Notes: generated by a model not told the origin, from the letters alone. A stretch of 64,000 bases of DNA from Brevundimonas sp. Root608 (GCF_001427825.1 NZ_LMGT01000001.1:1134907-1198906); one strand, 5' to 3'; positions 34,419-43,711 are shown, numbered from the stretch's first letter. Made by a program: numbers and translations.

Positions 34419-36118
34419 GACAGGCCCAGACGTTCGATGGCCAGGCGCGACAGCAGGAATTTGCGGGGTCGCCCTGACGGCGTTAGCGGCACGTCTTCTA
34501 CCTTGATCGCCAGGATATGGCGCGGCACCTTGAAGCGTGCGAGCCGTTCGGCGCACCAGTTGATCAGGACCTGAGGCTCCAGCCCGCTTCCCGGGCGCGT
34601 CACGATGAAGGCAATGCCTATCTCGCCCATGCGGTCGTCTGGCACGGGTGCCACGTAAGCCTGCAAGACTGAAGGGTGCCCCATCAGCACGTCCTCGATC
34701 TCGGAGGGGGTGACCTGTTCGCCGCCGCAGCGATAGCTTTCCTTCACCCGGCCGACCAGGCTCAGGTAGCCGTCCGCATCGATCCGGCCGAGGTCGCCGG
34801 TGTGCAGCCAGCCCTCGGCATCGAAGGCTTCGGCGGTCGCCTCGGGCTTGTCGAAATATCCTGTGGTGACGCCGGGACCTCTGGCCATCAGCTCGCCGAC
34901 CTCACCGGGCGCCAGCACCGCGCCGGACTGTGGGTCGACCACGCGATAGTCGACGATGCGGTTGCCGATGGCTGGATCGCCCGCCGACCCTACGTCGCGC
35001 AGACGACCGTTGGTCGTCTTCAGGCGGTCGCTGGGATCATCCGGCCGGGTTACCGTGGTCGAGGCCGTGCATTCGCTCATGCCATAGCCGGTGGTGATCT
35101 CGATGCTGTCGAAGGTCGCCAGAATACGATCCCACAGACCGGGCGGGGTGCGCCCTCCCGAGGACAGCATCCCCTTGAGCGACGCGGTATCGACCGGCGT
35201 GTCGGCCAGGGCATCCAGGACGGCGAGCGTCATCGTCGGGATCAACAGCAGGTCGGTCACCCTGTGGCGCTCGATGGCCCGCAGCGTTTCGCACGGATCG
35301 AACTTCAGGTGCGGCACGATCGCCCCGCCTACGAACAGGGCCGCGAGAAGGCCTTCGACATAGCCATACACGTGGTTCATCGGCAGGCTGAAATGGATGC
35401 GGCGCCCATCCTCAAACGCACGGGCATAGGCACTGCCGAAGGCCGCGCGCAGCAGCATGTCATGGGTCAGCACCACGCCCTTGGGCGAACCGGTCGTACC
35501 GGAGGTGTAGATGATGTCGGCGGGCGCCGCAGGGTCGCCTCGTGGCAGATCGACCGCGCCGCCCTGAAGATTCTCAAACGTGGTCGCGCCCACTCGTCCA
35601 TCGCCCTCCGCCTTGAAGACCGCGACCGAGCGCAGGTCGGGCAGGGCCGTGCCGCGCCCCCCGGTTTCCCAGCCCGGCGCGATCTCATCCAGCATCCCCA
35701 AGTAATCGAGGTCACGAAACCGGTCCATCGTGACCAGCATGACGGCCCGCGACTGGCGCAGCACATAGGCCAGTTCGTCGCGGCGGTTCAGGATGTTGAC
35801 GGGCACAGCCACGGCCCCGACCGCTGCGATGGCGAACTTCAATGCGGCGAAGGCGGGGTAGTTGGCCATGACGAGGGCAACGTGCTCACCCGGCCGTACG
35901 CCGGCGGTGACCAATCCGCCCGCGAGTTGACGCACCCATTGCGCCATCTCCCGATAGGTCCAGGTCCGCTGGTCGGTGATCAGATAAGGACGGTCCGGGA
36001 ATTCTTCTGCCGCGGCATCCAACATCTCAGCCAAGGTCAGCGGCCGCCATTCGGGGAAGCGCCGCGACAGCGCCGCCTGGCGGTCTTGAACCGATGGAAG
36101 GGGGCGGGGGGGCGGCAT
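34415..36118 (-). CDS. AMP-forming acyl-CoA synthetase/ligase
   Basis: A 567-residue ANL-superfamily enzyme that activates a carboxylic acid as its CoA thioester. It has the P-loop-like IIYTSGTTGSPKGVV (about 205-220), the A5-type GYGMSECTA, the A7 GWLHTGDLGRID and the A8 VGRVKESYRCGGEQV, with the C-terminal catalytic Lys in PSGRPRKFLL. Length is typical. It is 25 bases downstream of the MFS gene and overlaps the SDR. Substrate cannot be read from sequence; the company of a monooxygenase, hydrolase and hydratase/aldolase genes suggests an alicyclic or branched acid. Confidence 0.92.
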   Translation of the reverse strand: MPPPRPLPSVQDRQAALSRRFPEWRPLTLAEMLDAAAEEFPDRPYLITDQRTWTYREMAQWVRQLAGGLVTAGVRPGEHVALVMANYPAFAALKFAIAAVGAVAVPVNILNRRDELAYVLRQSRAVMLVTMDRFRDLDYLGMLDEIAPGWETGGRGTALPDLRSVAVFKAEGDGRVGATTFENLQGGAVDLPRGDPAAPADIIYTSGTTGSPKGVVLTHDMLLRAAFGSAYARAFEDGRRIHFSLPMNHVYGYVEGLLAALFVGGAIVPHLKFDPCETLRAIERHRVTDLLLIPTMTLAVLDALADTPVDTASLKGMLSSGGRTPPGLWDRILATFDSIEITTGYGMSECTASTTVTRPDDPSDRLKTTNGRLRDVGSAGDPAIGNRIVDYRVVDPQSGAVLAPGEVGELMARGPGVTTGYFDKPEATAEAFDAEGWLHTGDLGRIDADGYLSLVGRVKESYRCGGEQVTPSEIEDVLMGHPSVLQAYVAPVPDDRMGEIGIAFIVTRPGSGLEPQVLINWCAERLARFKVPRHILAIKVEDVPLTPSGRPRKFLLSRLAIERLGLS

Positions 36119-36143
36119 TGTATGGGGGGCTTTGCCGGTACGG

Positions 36144-37487
36144 TTAGGGGTTCAGAGCTTCGTGGTGCCGCCGGTAGGCAGGCCGTGCCCAGCCGAACAC
36201 CAAAGCCGCTGCCAACGTCGACGCGGCCAAGGTGATGCCAAGGGAGACGCCCAGCGCACCTTCGTCCCGAAAGACATAGTCGTTGAGAAGGCCCGGCAGA
36301 AGCGGGCCCATTGTCAGGCCACCCAGGTTGGCGATGAACAGGATCAACGCCATCACCTGGCCCCGCACCTGGTTCGGAAACACCATCTGCGCCGCTGCGT
36401 AACAGCTACCTGCGGGCATGGCCAAAAGGATCACACCGAGGAAGAAGACGCTCACTGTGGCCCAGTCATTTTGCAGAGCGAGCCCCAATAGAGCGAAGAC
36501 GGCGAAACCTCCGAGCGAGCTGAGAGCCGCCACCCGGAGTGCCGCGTCGCGACGTCCGCCGCGCAGACCCCGATCGCTGAATCGGCCGCCCGCCAGCATG
36601 CCGGCCGTGCCCCCAATCAGCACTACGATCCCCATAACGAGGCCGGTGACCTGTGGGCTCCAGTCAAAGGTGCGCTGAAGCGTGGCAGGGGACCAGAGCA
36701 TGTAGGAGTAAAGCGCGACGGCCTGGAACATGAGGCCCAGCGCGATGCCGGCTACGGCCTGCCAACGCTTGCCGACCTCCACGAGCGTTTCTTGGATTGT
36801 CAGTTGCGCAGTCTGACCGTCCATCGCCTTCAGAGTGTTTTTGCGGGCGGGTTCACGCAGCGACAGAGCCCAGAACGCGATGAACAGACCCGGTAGGCCG
36901 ACGATCATGAAGGTCGCTCGCCAGGAGGCGATTTCTCCGAACACCGGCAGAGTGATCGCCGGTATCTGTGACACGGCCGCGATTACCGCACCGCCAAGGA
37001 GAAGCGCCAGACCGGAGCCCAGGTAGATGCCGATACCGTAGAGGCTCATCGCGGAACCCAGACGATCGTTCGGGAAGGAGTCAGAGATCATGGAAACCGC
37101 TGCAGGCGCCAAGGTGGCCTCCCCGATTCCCACGCCCATGCGGGCGAGGAACAGGCCGCCATAACCGGGGGCGATCGCACAGGCGGCGGTCATCAGGCTC
37201 CAGAAGAACACACCGGCCCCGATGATGATGCGACGGCTGTATCGGTCGACCAGCCTGCCCAGCGGCAGGCTGACCAAGGTGTAGAATAGCGAGAAGGCGA
37301 GGCCGCTCAGAAGGCCGATTTGGGTGTCGGAGACGCCGAACTCTGCCTTGATGGAACCGACCAGCAGTCCGAAAATCTGCCGATCAATAAAGGACAGCGT
37401 GTAGCAGACCGTCAGAACCGAAACCGTGTACCAGGCATAGCCGAGATCGGGCCTTGCGGCGGACGCCGGTTTCGGTTCCGCAGCCAT
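36144..37487 (-). CDS. Major facilitator superfamily transporter
   Basis: A 447-residue inner-membrane carrier with twelve hydrophobic helices. The MFS loop 2-3 signature is seen as GRLVDRYSRRIIIG, and the start MAAEPKPASAARPDLGYAWY followed by TVCYTLSFIDRQIFGLL is like the spinster/aromatic-acid MFS branch common in Sphingomonadales and Caulobacter. ATG 37487 shares one base with the TonB receptor stop. With the receptor upstream it probably moves the same substrate across the inner membrane. Confidence 0.9.
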   Translation of the reverse strand: MAAEPKPASAARPDLGYAWYTVSVLTVCYTLSFIDRQIFGLLVGSIKAEFGVSDTQIGLLSGLAFSLFYTLVSLPLGRLVDRYSRRIIIGAGVFFWSLMTAACAIAPGYGGLFLARMGVGIGEATLAPAAVSMISDSFPNDRLGSAMSLYGIGIYLGSGLALLLGGAVIAAVSQIPAITLPVFGEIASWRATFMIVGLPGLFIAFWALSLREPARKNTLKAMDGQTAQLTIQETLVEVGKRWQAVAGIALGLMFQAVALYSYMLWSPATLQRTFDWSPQVTGLVMGIVVLIGGTAGMLAGGRFSDRGLRGGRRDAALRVAALSSLGGFAVFALLGLALQNDWATVSVFFLGVILLAMPAGSCYAAAQMVFPNQVRGQVMALILFIANLGGLTMGPLLPGLLNDYVFRDEGALGVSLGITLAASTLAAALVFGWARPAYRRHHEALNP

Positions 37488-39964
37488 CAGAAGGTGTACG
37501 AGAACTGGAGTGCGATCTCGCGGCCTCTTGAGACCACGCCGCGCTGCTCGCCGAACGCGCCCGGAACGCTCGCGCCGCCGGTCCGGTCCGCCGCATACTG
37601 GAGATAGTATTCGTCGGTCAGATTGCGGCCGATCAGCTGCAGGGACCAGGCTTCATCGGCGGGTTTGAGGGTCAGGCCAGCGTTGAAGCGCCAGAAGGCG
37701 TCCTGGATCGACCCGGGCGACATGGCTTCGGAGGCGTAATATTCGCTGGTGTAAAAGGTGTCGCCCGTGACCCCGAGATTGTAGCTGCCCAGCGGCACGT
37801 CCCAAGTGAAGCCGGCGCTGCCCGCCCATTCCGGCGAGCGGGCCGGAGCGCGGCCGTTGAAGTCCTGCTGCAGGGTCAGGTTTGTGGTGTTCACGAACGA
37901 GCAGTTTGGCGGAGGGGTCGCCGTGGCTCGCGTCGAACCTGTGGGGAAGGCGTAGCTATAGCACTGGCCGACGAAGTCCTTGAACTGGGCGTTGACGTAG
38001 GCGATCGCACCCCGAACCGAGAAGGTGTCTGTCACCGAGAAGTTGGCGTCGGCCTCTATGCCGCGCTGCTCCAGGGTGCCCGCATTGTTGATTGTGTAGG
38101 CGATGCGCGCCGGGTCGTAGGTATTAACCTGCAGATCACTGAAATCGAACGCGAAGGCTGCCGCGTTCAGGCGCAGCTGTCCGTCCATGAAGATACCCTT
38201 GCCGCCCAGCTCGAAGCCCTTGGCTGTTTCCGGACCAAAGTCGATATCCCCGATGACCGTTGTCACCTGCAGGGGGCTGGTCAGGCCGAACCCGCCGGAC
38301 TTGTAGCCAGTCTTGTAGGCCAGGAAGACCGTATGAGTGCTGTCAGGCCGCCAGGTCAGCGTGACCTCGGGCGAGACGTTCTCGTCCTCGAAAGTCCCCT
38401 GGATCTCGCCGACGGTGTCAGAGCCCGCGTAGACCCTGGCCGCCGTATTGAAGGTCCCGATGCCGTATAGATTGCGCTTGCGGAAATCCTTGCTTTCGCG
38501 GGTCCAGCGAAGGCCGCCCGCCAGTTCGACGGTGTCGGTGAGGTCCCACAGCACTTGGCCGAAGACTGATTGGGTGTCGCCCTCCTGCGTCGCCAGATCC
38601 TCATAGGTCGAGAACCGACCCGAAGCCGCGCTATAGTTGCTGTCGCGCAGCTTGGTATCGTTGTTGGTGAAGAGGTCGGTCTTCTGGAAGTAGGCGCCGA
38701 CCATGAAGTTGACCGGCCCCTGGAAGTCGCTGGTCAGGCGGAATTCCTGGCTGATCTCCTCGTTGGTCTGCAGATTGTAGAAGGCCAGTTGGGAATAGGC
38801 GGTTTGATCCAGTCCCGAAAGAAACTGATATTCGGTCCGATTGTAACCCGTCGTCGAGGCCAGGCTCAGGTCGCCGAACCGCCAGTTCAGGTCGAGCGCG
38901 CCGGTCATGATGTCGAGCTCGTCGTAAGGCGCTCCGCTTCCTTGATAGCCCCTCATAGTGCGGGCGATGGCGTCCGGCAGGTCGCCTATGGACGTGTTGC
39001 GGTCCGCGACGCATTCACCGGACGGATCGGCGAAGCCGTAGACACGGGGGTTGGGGCCCGTGCAGGGGCCGATGTTCTGGGTCCCGACGCCGGGGCCGCT
39101 GCCTTCCGATGAACTTGCGAACAGCTTCAGGCGGGCGTCGAAATTGGGCGAGAAGTCCGCCGTGAGGGTCAGCCGACCCAGCAGTTCCTCATCGCCCGGG
39201 CGGCTGTCTGAGGCGCCCGGCAGCTGCGCGGCGCCGATCGGCGCTCCGGTAGACGCTAGGTAGAACGGATTGGCGATCGGCTGCGCCGTATTGCGCAGCC
39301 ATCCGTCGAGATTGCGGTATTTGACGGCGATACGGGCACCGAAAATCTCGCTGAGCGGGCCCGAAACCACGCCTTCCAGACTGGCCTCGTCGCCGACGAA
39401 TTCATAGCCGGCGCGAAGCGAGGCCATGAAGTCGGCGGTGGGATCCGCCGACTTGACGGAGATGACGCCCGCCGGACTGTTCTTTCCGAAGAACAGGGCT
39501 TGTGGCCCCTTCATCACTTCTACCTGTTGCAGGTCGAAGAAGCCGGCCTGTGTGATTCGGCCGTCGCTGGTCTGCACGCCGTCGATCGCGACCGACACCG
39601 CCTGCTCGAAGCCGGTCTGATTGGCCGGCGAGCTGACGCCCCGGATGCCGACGGAACCGCCGCCGTTGGACTTGTAGGCGCCGACGATCACTGTCGGCGT
39701 CAGTTCGCCGATGCTGGCCAGACTGTCGGCCCGGTTGCGCTCCAGGACTTCGGTGGTCAGGACGTTGACGACGACGGGGACGCTGACCAGCGTCTCGGTG
39801 CGTCGCCGGGCCGTGACCACGACGTCGTCGATCTGCGACGTGGTTTCAGGTTCCGCGGTTTGCGTCGCGGGCGCCGTTTGTGCAAAGGCCGATCCTGCGG
39901 TGCATATCAGTACTGAACTCGCGGCCCCGCCCAGCAGCGCCAGCTTCATGGTCGTCCTGTTCAT
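37487..39964 (-). CDS. TonB-dependent outer-membrane receptor
   Basis: An 825-residue receptor. A signal peptide (cleavage after AFAQ near 29) is followed by a TonB-box-like IDDVVVTARRRTETL, a plug domain (about 55-165; SIGIRGVSS-type arginine-glycine motif near residue 110) and a long beta-barrel ending IALQFSYTF with terminal Phe. Several Cys occur in extracellular loops. First gene of its operon, it faces the divergent MaoC operon across a 300 bp region with two palindromes. TonB receptors next to catabolic genes in Caulobacterales usually import scarce lipophilic or aromatic carbon sources. Confidence 0.93.
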   Translation of the reverse strand: MNRTTMKLALLGGAASSVLICTAGSAFAQTAPATQTAEPETTSQIDDVVVTARRRTETLVSVPVVVNVLTTEVLERNRADSLASIGELTPTVIVGAYKSNGGGSVGIRGVSSPANQTGFEQAVSVAIDGVQTSDGRITQAGFFDLQQVEVMKGPQALFFGKNSPAGVISVKSADPTADFMASLRAGYEFVGDEASLEGVVSGPLSEIFGARIAVKYRNLDGWLRNTAQPIANPFYLASTGAPIGAAQLPGASDSRPGDEELLGRLTLTADFSPNFDARLKLFASSSEGSGPGVGTQNIGPCTGPNPRVYGFADPSGECVADRNTSIGDLPDAIARTMRGYQGSGAPYDELDIMTGALDLNWRFGDLSLASTTGYNRTEYQFLSGLDQTAYSQLAFYNLQTNEEISQEFRLTSDFQGPVNFMVGAYFQKTDLFTNNDTKLRDSNYSAASGRFSTYEDLATQEGDTQSVFGQVLWDLTDTVELAGGLRWTRESKDFRKRNLYGIGTFNTAARVYAGSDTVGEIQGTFEDENVSPEVTLTWRPDSTHTVFLAYKTGYKSGGFGLTSPLQVTTVIGDIDFGPETAKGFELGGKGIFMDGQLRLNAAAFAFDFSDLQVNTYDPARIAYTINNAGTLEQRGIEADANFSVTDTFSVRGAIAYVNAQFKDFVGQCYSYAFPTGSTRATATPPPNCSFVNTTNLTLQQDFNGRAPARSPEWAGSAGFTWDVPLGSYNLGVTGDTFYTSEYYASEAMSPGSIQDAFWRFNAGLTLKPADEAWSLQLIGRNLTDEYYLQYAADRTGGASVPGAFGEQRGVVSRGREIALQFSYTF

Positions 39965-40068
39965 GTCTCTCCCCGGGTTTCCTGCCCTTGTCGTGATCAG
40001 GTCATCTGACGCGGCCTGTATGCGACGACGTCAGAGGGAACCATGATACGGCAGGTGTCAATAGGGGT

Positions 40069-40084
40069 GTTGACGAAAATCAAC
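40069..40084. promoter_or_regulatory. Candidate TetR operator 1 (TGTTGA-N6-TCAACA)
   Basis: GTTGA-CGAAAA-TCAAC, extended by T and A to a 6-6-6 palindrome, about 105 bases upstream of the TonB receptor start. It shares half-sites with the palindromes at 40135 and 46261. Confidence 0.5.
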
Positions 40085-40134
40085 ATTGCCGTTGATCGCC
40101 ATGATAAGCCCAATGACGCCCGGCTTGAACGTTA

Positions 40135-40150
40135 TCAACGTATGCGTTGA
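40135..40150. promoter_or_regulatory. Candidate TetR operator 2 (TCAACG-N4-CGTTGA)
   Basis: A perfect 6-4-6 palindrome about 115 bases upstream of the MaoC operon. The same 16-bp architecture recurs upstream of the monooxygenase gene at 46261. Confidence 0.55.
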
Positions 40151-40265
40151 CGAACGATTTGAAGTGGTGCAGCGTGACGTGCTTCGCGGGCTAGGCCAGC
40201 GGGACTGGAGTCTTCGCCCGCCCAATCCGTTTGAAGAGTGACGCATGTTCTCGGAGACCCTACCC

Positions 40266-40712
40266 ATGACCTCCCGATCACCCGGCAGCGCATTCCGGCA
40301 TCGGATCACGACGGAAACGCCCGTAGGCTTTGAACTGCAAAGCCTCAAGAAGAAGGCGGCGATCCAGTTAATGGGGTCGCGGCTGTGGGGGCGTTTCAAC
40401 CCCAACCATTGGGACCCGGTCTATGCGGCGTCGACGGGTCTGGCCGCCCCGATCCAGACGGGCGAGATGTCATCTGCCTACATCGCCGAGATGTGCGTCA
40501 ACCACTTCGGCGAGGACCTGTTCCGCAACGCACGCGTGGTTTGCAAATACATCGCCTCGACCTTGGCCGACGAGGTGATCAGCACCCACGGCGTGGTGCG
40601 CGAGAAGATTCCAAAAGGCGACGGCTACCGGTTTGTCGTCGACACCTGGGCCCGGAATGAGGCCGGTGAAAAGAAGACCGTCGGCTGGGTCGAAGTCGAT
40701 GTCGGGGTCTGA
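40266..40712 (+). CDS. MaoC-like hot-dog hydratase subunit (putative active subunit)
   Basis: A 148-residue single hot-dog protein from ATG 40266 (MTSRSPGSAFRHRITTETPV); ATG 40245 is an alternative, and GGAG upstream favours 40266. The hydratase-2 motif is visible as RFNPNHWDPVYA (Asn-Pro-x-His), with the catalytic His near residue 46. It is paired with a second MaoC-like gene that lacks this His. The pairing resembles heteromeric enoyl-CoA hydratases such as ChsH1-ChsH2 of steroid side-chain degradation (established family knowledge; assignment here is inference). Confidence 0.8.
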   Translation: MTSRSPGSAFRHRITTETPVGFELQSLKKKAAIQLMGSRLWGRFNPNHWDPVYAASTGLAAPIQTGEMSSAYIAEMCVNHFGEDLFRNARVVCKYIASTLADEVISTHGVVREKIPKGDGYRFVVDTWARNEAGEKKTVGWVEVDVGV

Positions 40713-40754
40713 TCGGCGGACCCTCGCCGCAACCGAAGTCTTACAGGCAGTACA

Positions 40755-41288
40755 ATGAGCAGCATTTCACAAACGGATGCCTTGCGGCCCATGTCGCCGA
40801 TCCAGATCGAGCAGACACGGGACTTCATCGACGGGCTGGCCTCCGTCGCCGAGCCCTATTGGAACATGGTCGAGATCGGCGACGAACTGGTCCGCGAACT
40901 CGAGATCACGCCCGAGTTGGTCATCCTCTATGCGGACGGCGTGGAGGACTTCAATCCCTGGTACGAGGGTTGGAAGATGAATACCTGGCGGACGGAGGGG
41001 GAATCGCCCTTCGGCGGGGCCATAGTCCCCCCGTTGCTGGTGTCCCACTTCGTGCTGTCCGTGCAGTTCGATCCCGCTCGGCCGTTCGCCATCGGCTCTA
41101 TCCACACCTTCCACGACTCCGAAATCCTGGAGCCCATTCCTGTCGGCGCTACTGTCCGCATCACCACGCGGGCGGCTGACAAATACGTCAAGCGCGAGCG
41201 GCGTTATGTGCGCCATGCCGTGACGGTCGAGGATGTCAAAACCGGCGTCCTCTACTTCCGTGAAACGCGCGACATTCTTTCCCTGTGA
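40755..41288 (+). CDS. MaoC-like hot-dog protein (putative non-catalytic partner)
   Basis: A 177-residue protein with the N-terminal MaoC dehydratase-like fold. The region corresponding to the active site reads ADGVEDFNPWYEG: the Asn-Pro is kept but the His is replaced by Trp-Tyr, as in structural subunits of heteromeric hydratases. Later parts (PFGGAIVPPLLVSHF, GSIHTFHDSEILEPIPVGAT) fit the hot-dog core. It lies 42 bases after the first MaoC gene and 10 bases before the DUF35 gene. Confidence 0.8.
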   Translation: MSSISQTDALRPMSPIQIEQTRDFIDGLASVAEPYWNMVEIGDELVRELEITPELVILYADGVEDFNPWYEGWKMNTWRTEGESPFGGAIVPPLLVSHFVLSVQFDPARPFAIGSIHTFHDSEILEPIPVGATVRITTRAADKYVKRERRYVRHAVTVEDVKTGVLYFRETRDILSL

Positions 41289-41298
41289 GGCTCCGGAA

Positions 41299-41736
41299 AT
41301 GACCTTCTCGGCCGTCCCCGTCGTCGAAGGCCTGTTCGAGGTGGAGGCAGAGGTCCCTCGTCTGAACGGTTCCCGCTGTGTGGGGTGTGGGGCGGTCTAT
41401 TTCCCCTCTTCGTCCAACTGCCGGAACCCCGAATGCCATGACCCACACGTCGCACCCGCGCTGATCGGCGGTCTTGGAGAGCTTTACAGCTACACCGTCC
41501 AGAATTACCGCCCGCCTCCGCTGTTCCAGATGGAACCGTGGGCGCCGTATGCGATCGGTCTGGTGGATCTTGCGGACGGCCTGCGCCTGATGGCGGTGCT
41601 GTCCGTGCCCGTCGAGGACATCCATATCGGCATGCCCGTCAGGCTCGCGGTTCGGACGCTGTACAACACGAATGAGAGCGGCGAAGTCACGACGCACGTT
41701 TTCGTAGCGGACCTCGGGCGCGGAGCCGTGTCATGA
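41299..41736 (+). CDS. DUF35 OB-fold/zinc-ribbon protein
   Basis: A 145-residue protein with an N-terminal rubredoxin-like zinc ribbon, CVGCGAVYFP and NCRNPEC (two CxxC-type pairs, about residues 27-50), and a C-terminal OB-fold (LYSYTVQNYRPPPLFQMEPW, then ADGLRLMAVLSV). DUF35 proteins are obligate partners of thiolase-like enzymes and, in steroid degraders, of the Ltp2-type retro-aldolase. ATG 41299 chosen as first in frame after GGCTCCGGAA. The stop overlaps the thiolase-like ATG (ATGA), fitting a stable complex. Confidence 0.88.
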   Translation: MTFSAVPVVEGLFEVEAEVPRLNGSRCVGCGAVYFPSSSNCRNPECHDPHVAPALIGGLGELYSYTVQNYRPPPLFQMEPWAPYAIGLVDLADGLRLMAVLSVPVEDIHIGMPVRLAVRTLYNTNESGEVTTHVFVADLGRGAVS

Positions 41737-42923
41737 GACCGGTCTATTTGCTCGGCGTCGGGGCCCATCCCTGGGGCAAGTGGCCTGAAAAGACCCAGAT
41801 CGCGCTCGCGCTCCACGCCATGGGCGCTGCGCTCAAGGACGCCGCCCTCGACTGGAAAGACCTTCAGGGTCTGGTCGCCGCCAGTTCGCGGTTCGAAGGC
41901 GGGATGGGCTGGGGTCTTCACGCCAACGAGGCGGTCCAGGCCGTCGCCGAGCGAGGAATCGCCTGCGTCAATGTCGGCGGCGCCTGTGCGGCGGGGGCCA
42001 TTGCCTTCCACACAGCGCACATGATGGTCGCCAGCGGCCAGTATGACGTGATGGCGGCGATGGGCGCCGAGCGGATGCCCAAGGGGTTCATCCCGCGGCC
42101 GCCCGGCAGCGCCGACGACATCAGCGACAGCGATTATCTGCGCTGGGTCACCATGGGGGCGACCAATCCGGCCTACTGGGCGATGGAGACCCGCCGGCGC
42201 ATGCATGACTTCGGCACCAGCGCCGAAACCCTGGCGGCCGCTTCCGTCCTGATGCGCCGCAACGCGGTGCACAATCCGAACGCCCGCTTCAGAACGGCCT
42301 CGACGGTGGGCGAGGTGCTGGCGTCGCCGGTCGTCAGCGATCCGCTGCATCTGCTTGAAATCTGCGCCGTGAGCGACGGGGCGGCCGCGGTCATCCTGGG
42401 TACGGAAGCCCAGGCGCGGCGCGCCGGCGGCCCCATGATCCAGGTCGCCGCCAGCGCTATCGCCACCGGGACATTCGGCGATCCAGCGGCGCGAATTCCC
42501 ACAGTGTCCGCCACGCCGAGGCCCGGCGTGCCGCATACGAGCGAGGTGGTCTCGGCCGTGCGCCGCGGCTGGGAGATCGCCGGCGTTGGTCCCGGGGACA
42601 TCGACCTGATCGAGATCGCCGACAATACCGCCTGGCACATTCTGGCATGGCCGGAGTTCTTCGGTTTCCACGCTCCGGGCGAAAGCGACAGAAGACTGGC
42701 GGATGGCGAGTTCGAGATCGACGGTTCGCTCCCGATCAACCCCAGCGGCGGTTTCCTGTCGTTCGGCGAGGCCACGACGGCCCAGGCGCTGATGCAGGTC
42801 TGCGAACTGGGGTGGCAACTCCGCGGCCAGGCCGGGGGGCGCCAGGTGCCGGACGCCCGCATCGCCATGTCCGCCGTGCTGGGCCTGGGGGCCAACGGCG
42901 GCTCCGTTGTCCTGAAACGATGA
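41733..42923 (+). CDS. Thiolase-like protein (SCP-x/Ltp2 group), possible retro-aldolase
   Basis: A 396-residue thiolase-fold protein. The nucleophile-elbow motif VGGACAAGAIA keeps a Cys (Cys85). The usual thiolase NEAF box reads IEIADNTAWHIL, and the C-terminal GHP histidine motif is replaced by GGFLSFGEATTAQA, although the closing GLGANGGSVV loop is intact. Loss of the catalytic His and partnership with DUF35 and two MaoC proteins point to an Ltp2-like aldolase rather than a CoA-dependent thiolase; this is inference. Overlaps both neighbours by four bases. Confidence 0.85.
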   Translation: MRPVYLLGVGAHPWGKWPEKTQIALALHAMGAALKDAALDWKDLQGLVAASSRFEGGMGWGLHANEAVQAVAERGIACVNVGGACAAGAIAFHTAHMMVASGQYDVMAAMGAERMPKGFIPRPPGSADDISDSDYLRWVTMGATNPAYWAMETRRRMHDFGTSAETLAAASVLMRRNAVHNPNARFRTASTVGEVLASPVVSDPLHLLEICAVSDGAAAVILGTEAQARRAGGPMIQVAASAIATGTFGDPAARIPTVSATPRPGVPHTSEVVSAVRRGWEIAGVGPGDIDLIEIADNTAWHILAWPEFFGFHAPGESDRRLADGEFEIDGSLPINPSGGFLSFGEATTAQALMQVCELGWQLRGQAGGRQVPDARIAMSAVLGLGANGGSVVLKR

Positions 42924-43705
42924 GCGAGGCTGTCCAGATCGAGGTCCGGGATCGCGTCGCGGTCCTGACTCTTTCGCGCCCCGACACCGGCAACGCCATC
43001 GACCAGGAGATGGCCGACGGCCTGCTGAAAGCCGCCCTGGCCTGTGCATCCGACGACGACATACGGGCGGTGGTGCTGACCGGGCAGGGGAAGTCATTCT
43101 GCGTTGGCGGCGACGTGAAGGCCTTCGCGGCCGCCGGTCCGGGTGCGTCGATTCTCGTGCAAGGCCTGACCGCGTCCCTGCATATGGCGGTTGCGCGACT
43201 GGCGCGGATGGACAAGCCTCTGGTGACGGCGATTAACGGCGCAGCGGCCGGCGCCGGCTTTGGCCTGGCCATCCTGGGCGACGTCGCTTTGGGGGCCCGA
43301 TCGGCGAAGTTCGCTATGGCCTATGGCGCGATCGGCCTGACGCCCGATGGCGGGGCGACCTGGCTCCTGCCACGCTTGGTCGGATACCGCCAGTCGCAGC
43401 GGCTGGCGCTGACCGGCGCGCGGATCGATGCCGTGGAGGCCGAGCGGATCGGGCTGATCACCCAGGCGATCGACGACGAGGCCTTGCAGGACGAGGCCTT
43501 CACACTCGCCGAGACGCTCGCACAGGGTCCGCGGCGCGCCTTCGCCCGCACGCGGGCCCTGCTGCATCAGGCCCTGTCCAACGGGCTGGAGACGCAGCTC
43601 GAACTGGAGGCGCAAGGCATCGCAGAGGCCGTCGGCCTGCCCGAGGGCCGGGAGGGTATCACCGCCTTTGTCGCCCGTCGTCCGCCCGACTTCGGCGGCC
43701 TCTGA
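42920..43705 (+). CDS. Enoyl-CoA hydratase/isomerase family protein
   Basis: A 261-residue crotonase-fold protein, last in the MaoC operon. It has the oxyanion-hole motif GKSFCVGGDVKAF and the second half-site ITAINGAAAGAGFGLAILGD-like block (about 95-120; VTAINGAAAGAGFG). At the classical catalytic-Glu positions it reads YGAIGLTPDGGATWLLPRLV, with no Glu at the first and Asp at the second, so it may be an isomerase or act on a different bond than FadB-type hydratases. Convergent with the hydrolase gene, six bases apart. Confidence 0.87.
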   Translation: MSEAVQIEVRDRVAVLTLSRPDTGNAIDQEMADGLLKAALACASDDDIRAVVLTGQGKSFCVGGDVKAFAAAGPGASILVQGLTASLHMAVARLARMDKPLVTAINGAAAGAGFGLAILGDVALGARSAKFAMAYGAIGLTPDGGATWLLPRLVGYRQSQRLALTGARIDAVEAERIGLITQAIDDEALQDEAFTLAETLAQGPRRAFARTRALLHQALSNGLETQLELEAQGIAEAVGLPEGREGITAFVARRPPDFGGL

Positions 43706-43711
43706 CCTCGC

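Larger units (their letters stand above)
39965..40265. promoter_or_regulatory. Divergent promoter region between the TonB and MaoC operons
   Basis: About 300 bases without a gene, locally less GC-rich than its surroundings. It holds two palindromes listed separately (40069-40084 and 40135-40150) and an extra CGTTGA half-site at 40090-40095. Both operons must start here. Confidence 0.7.
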
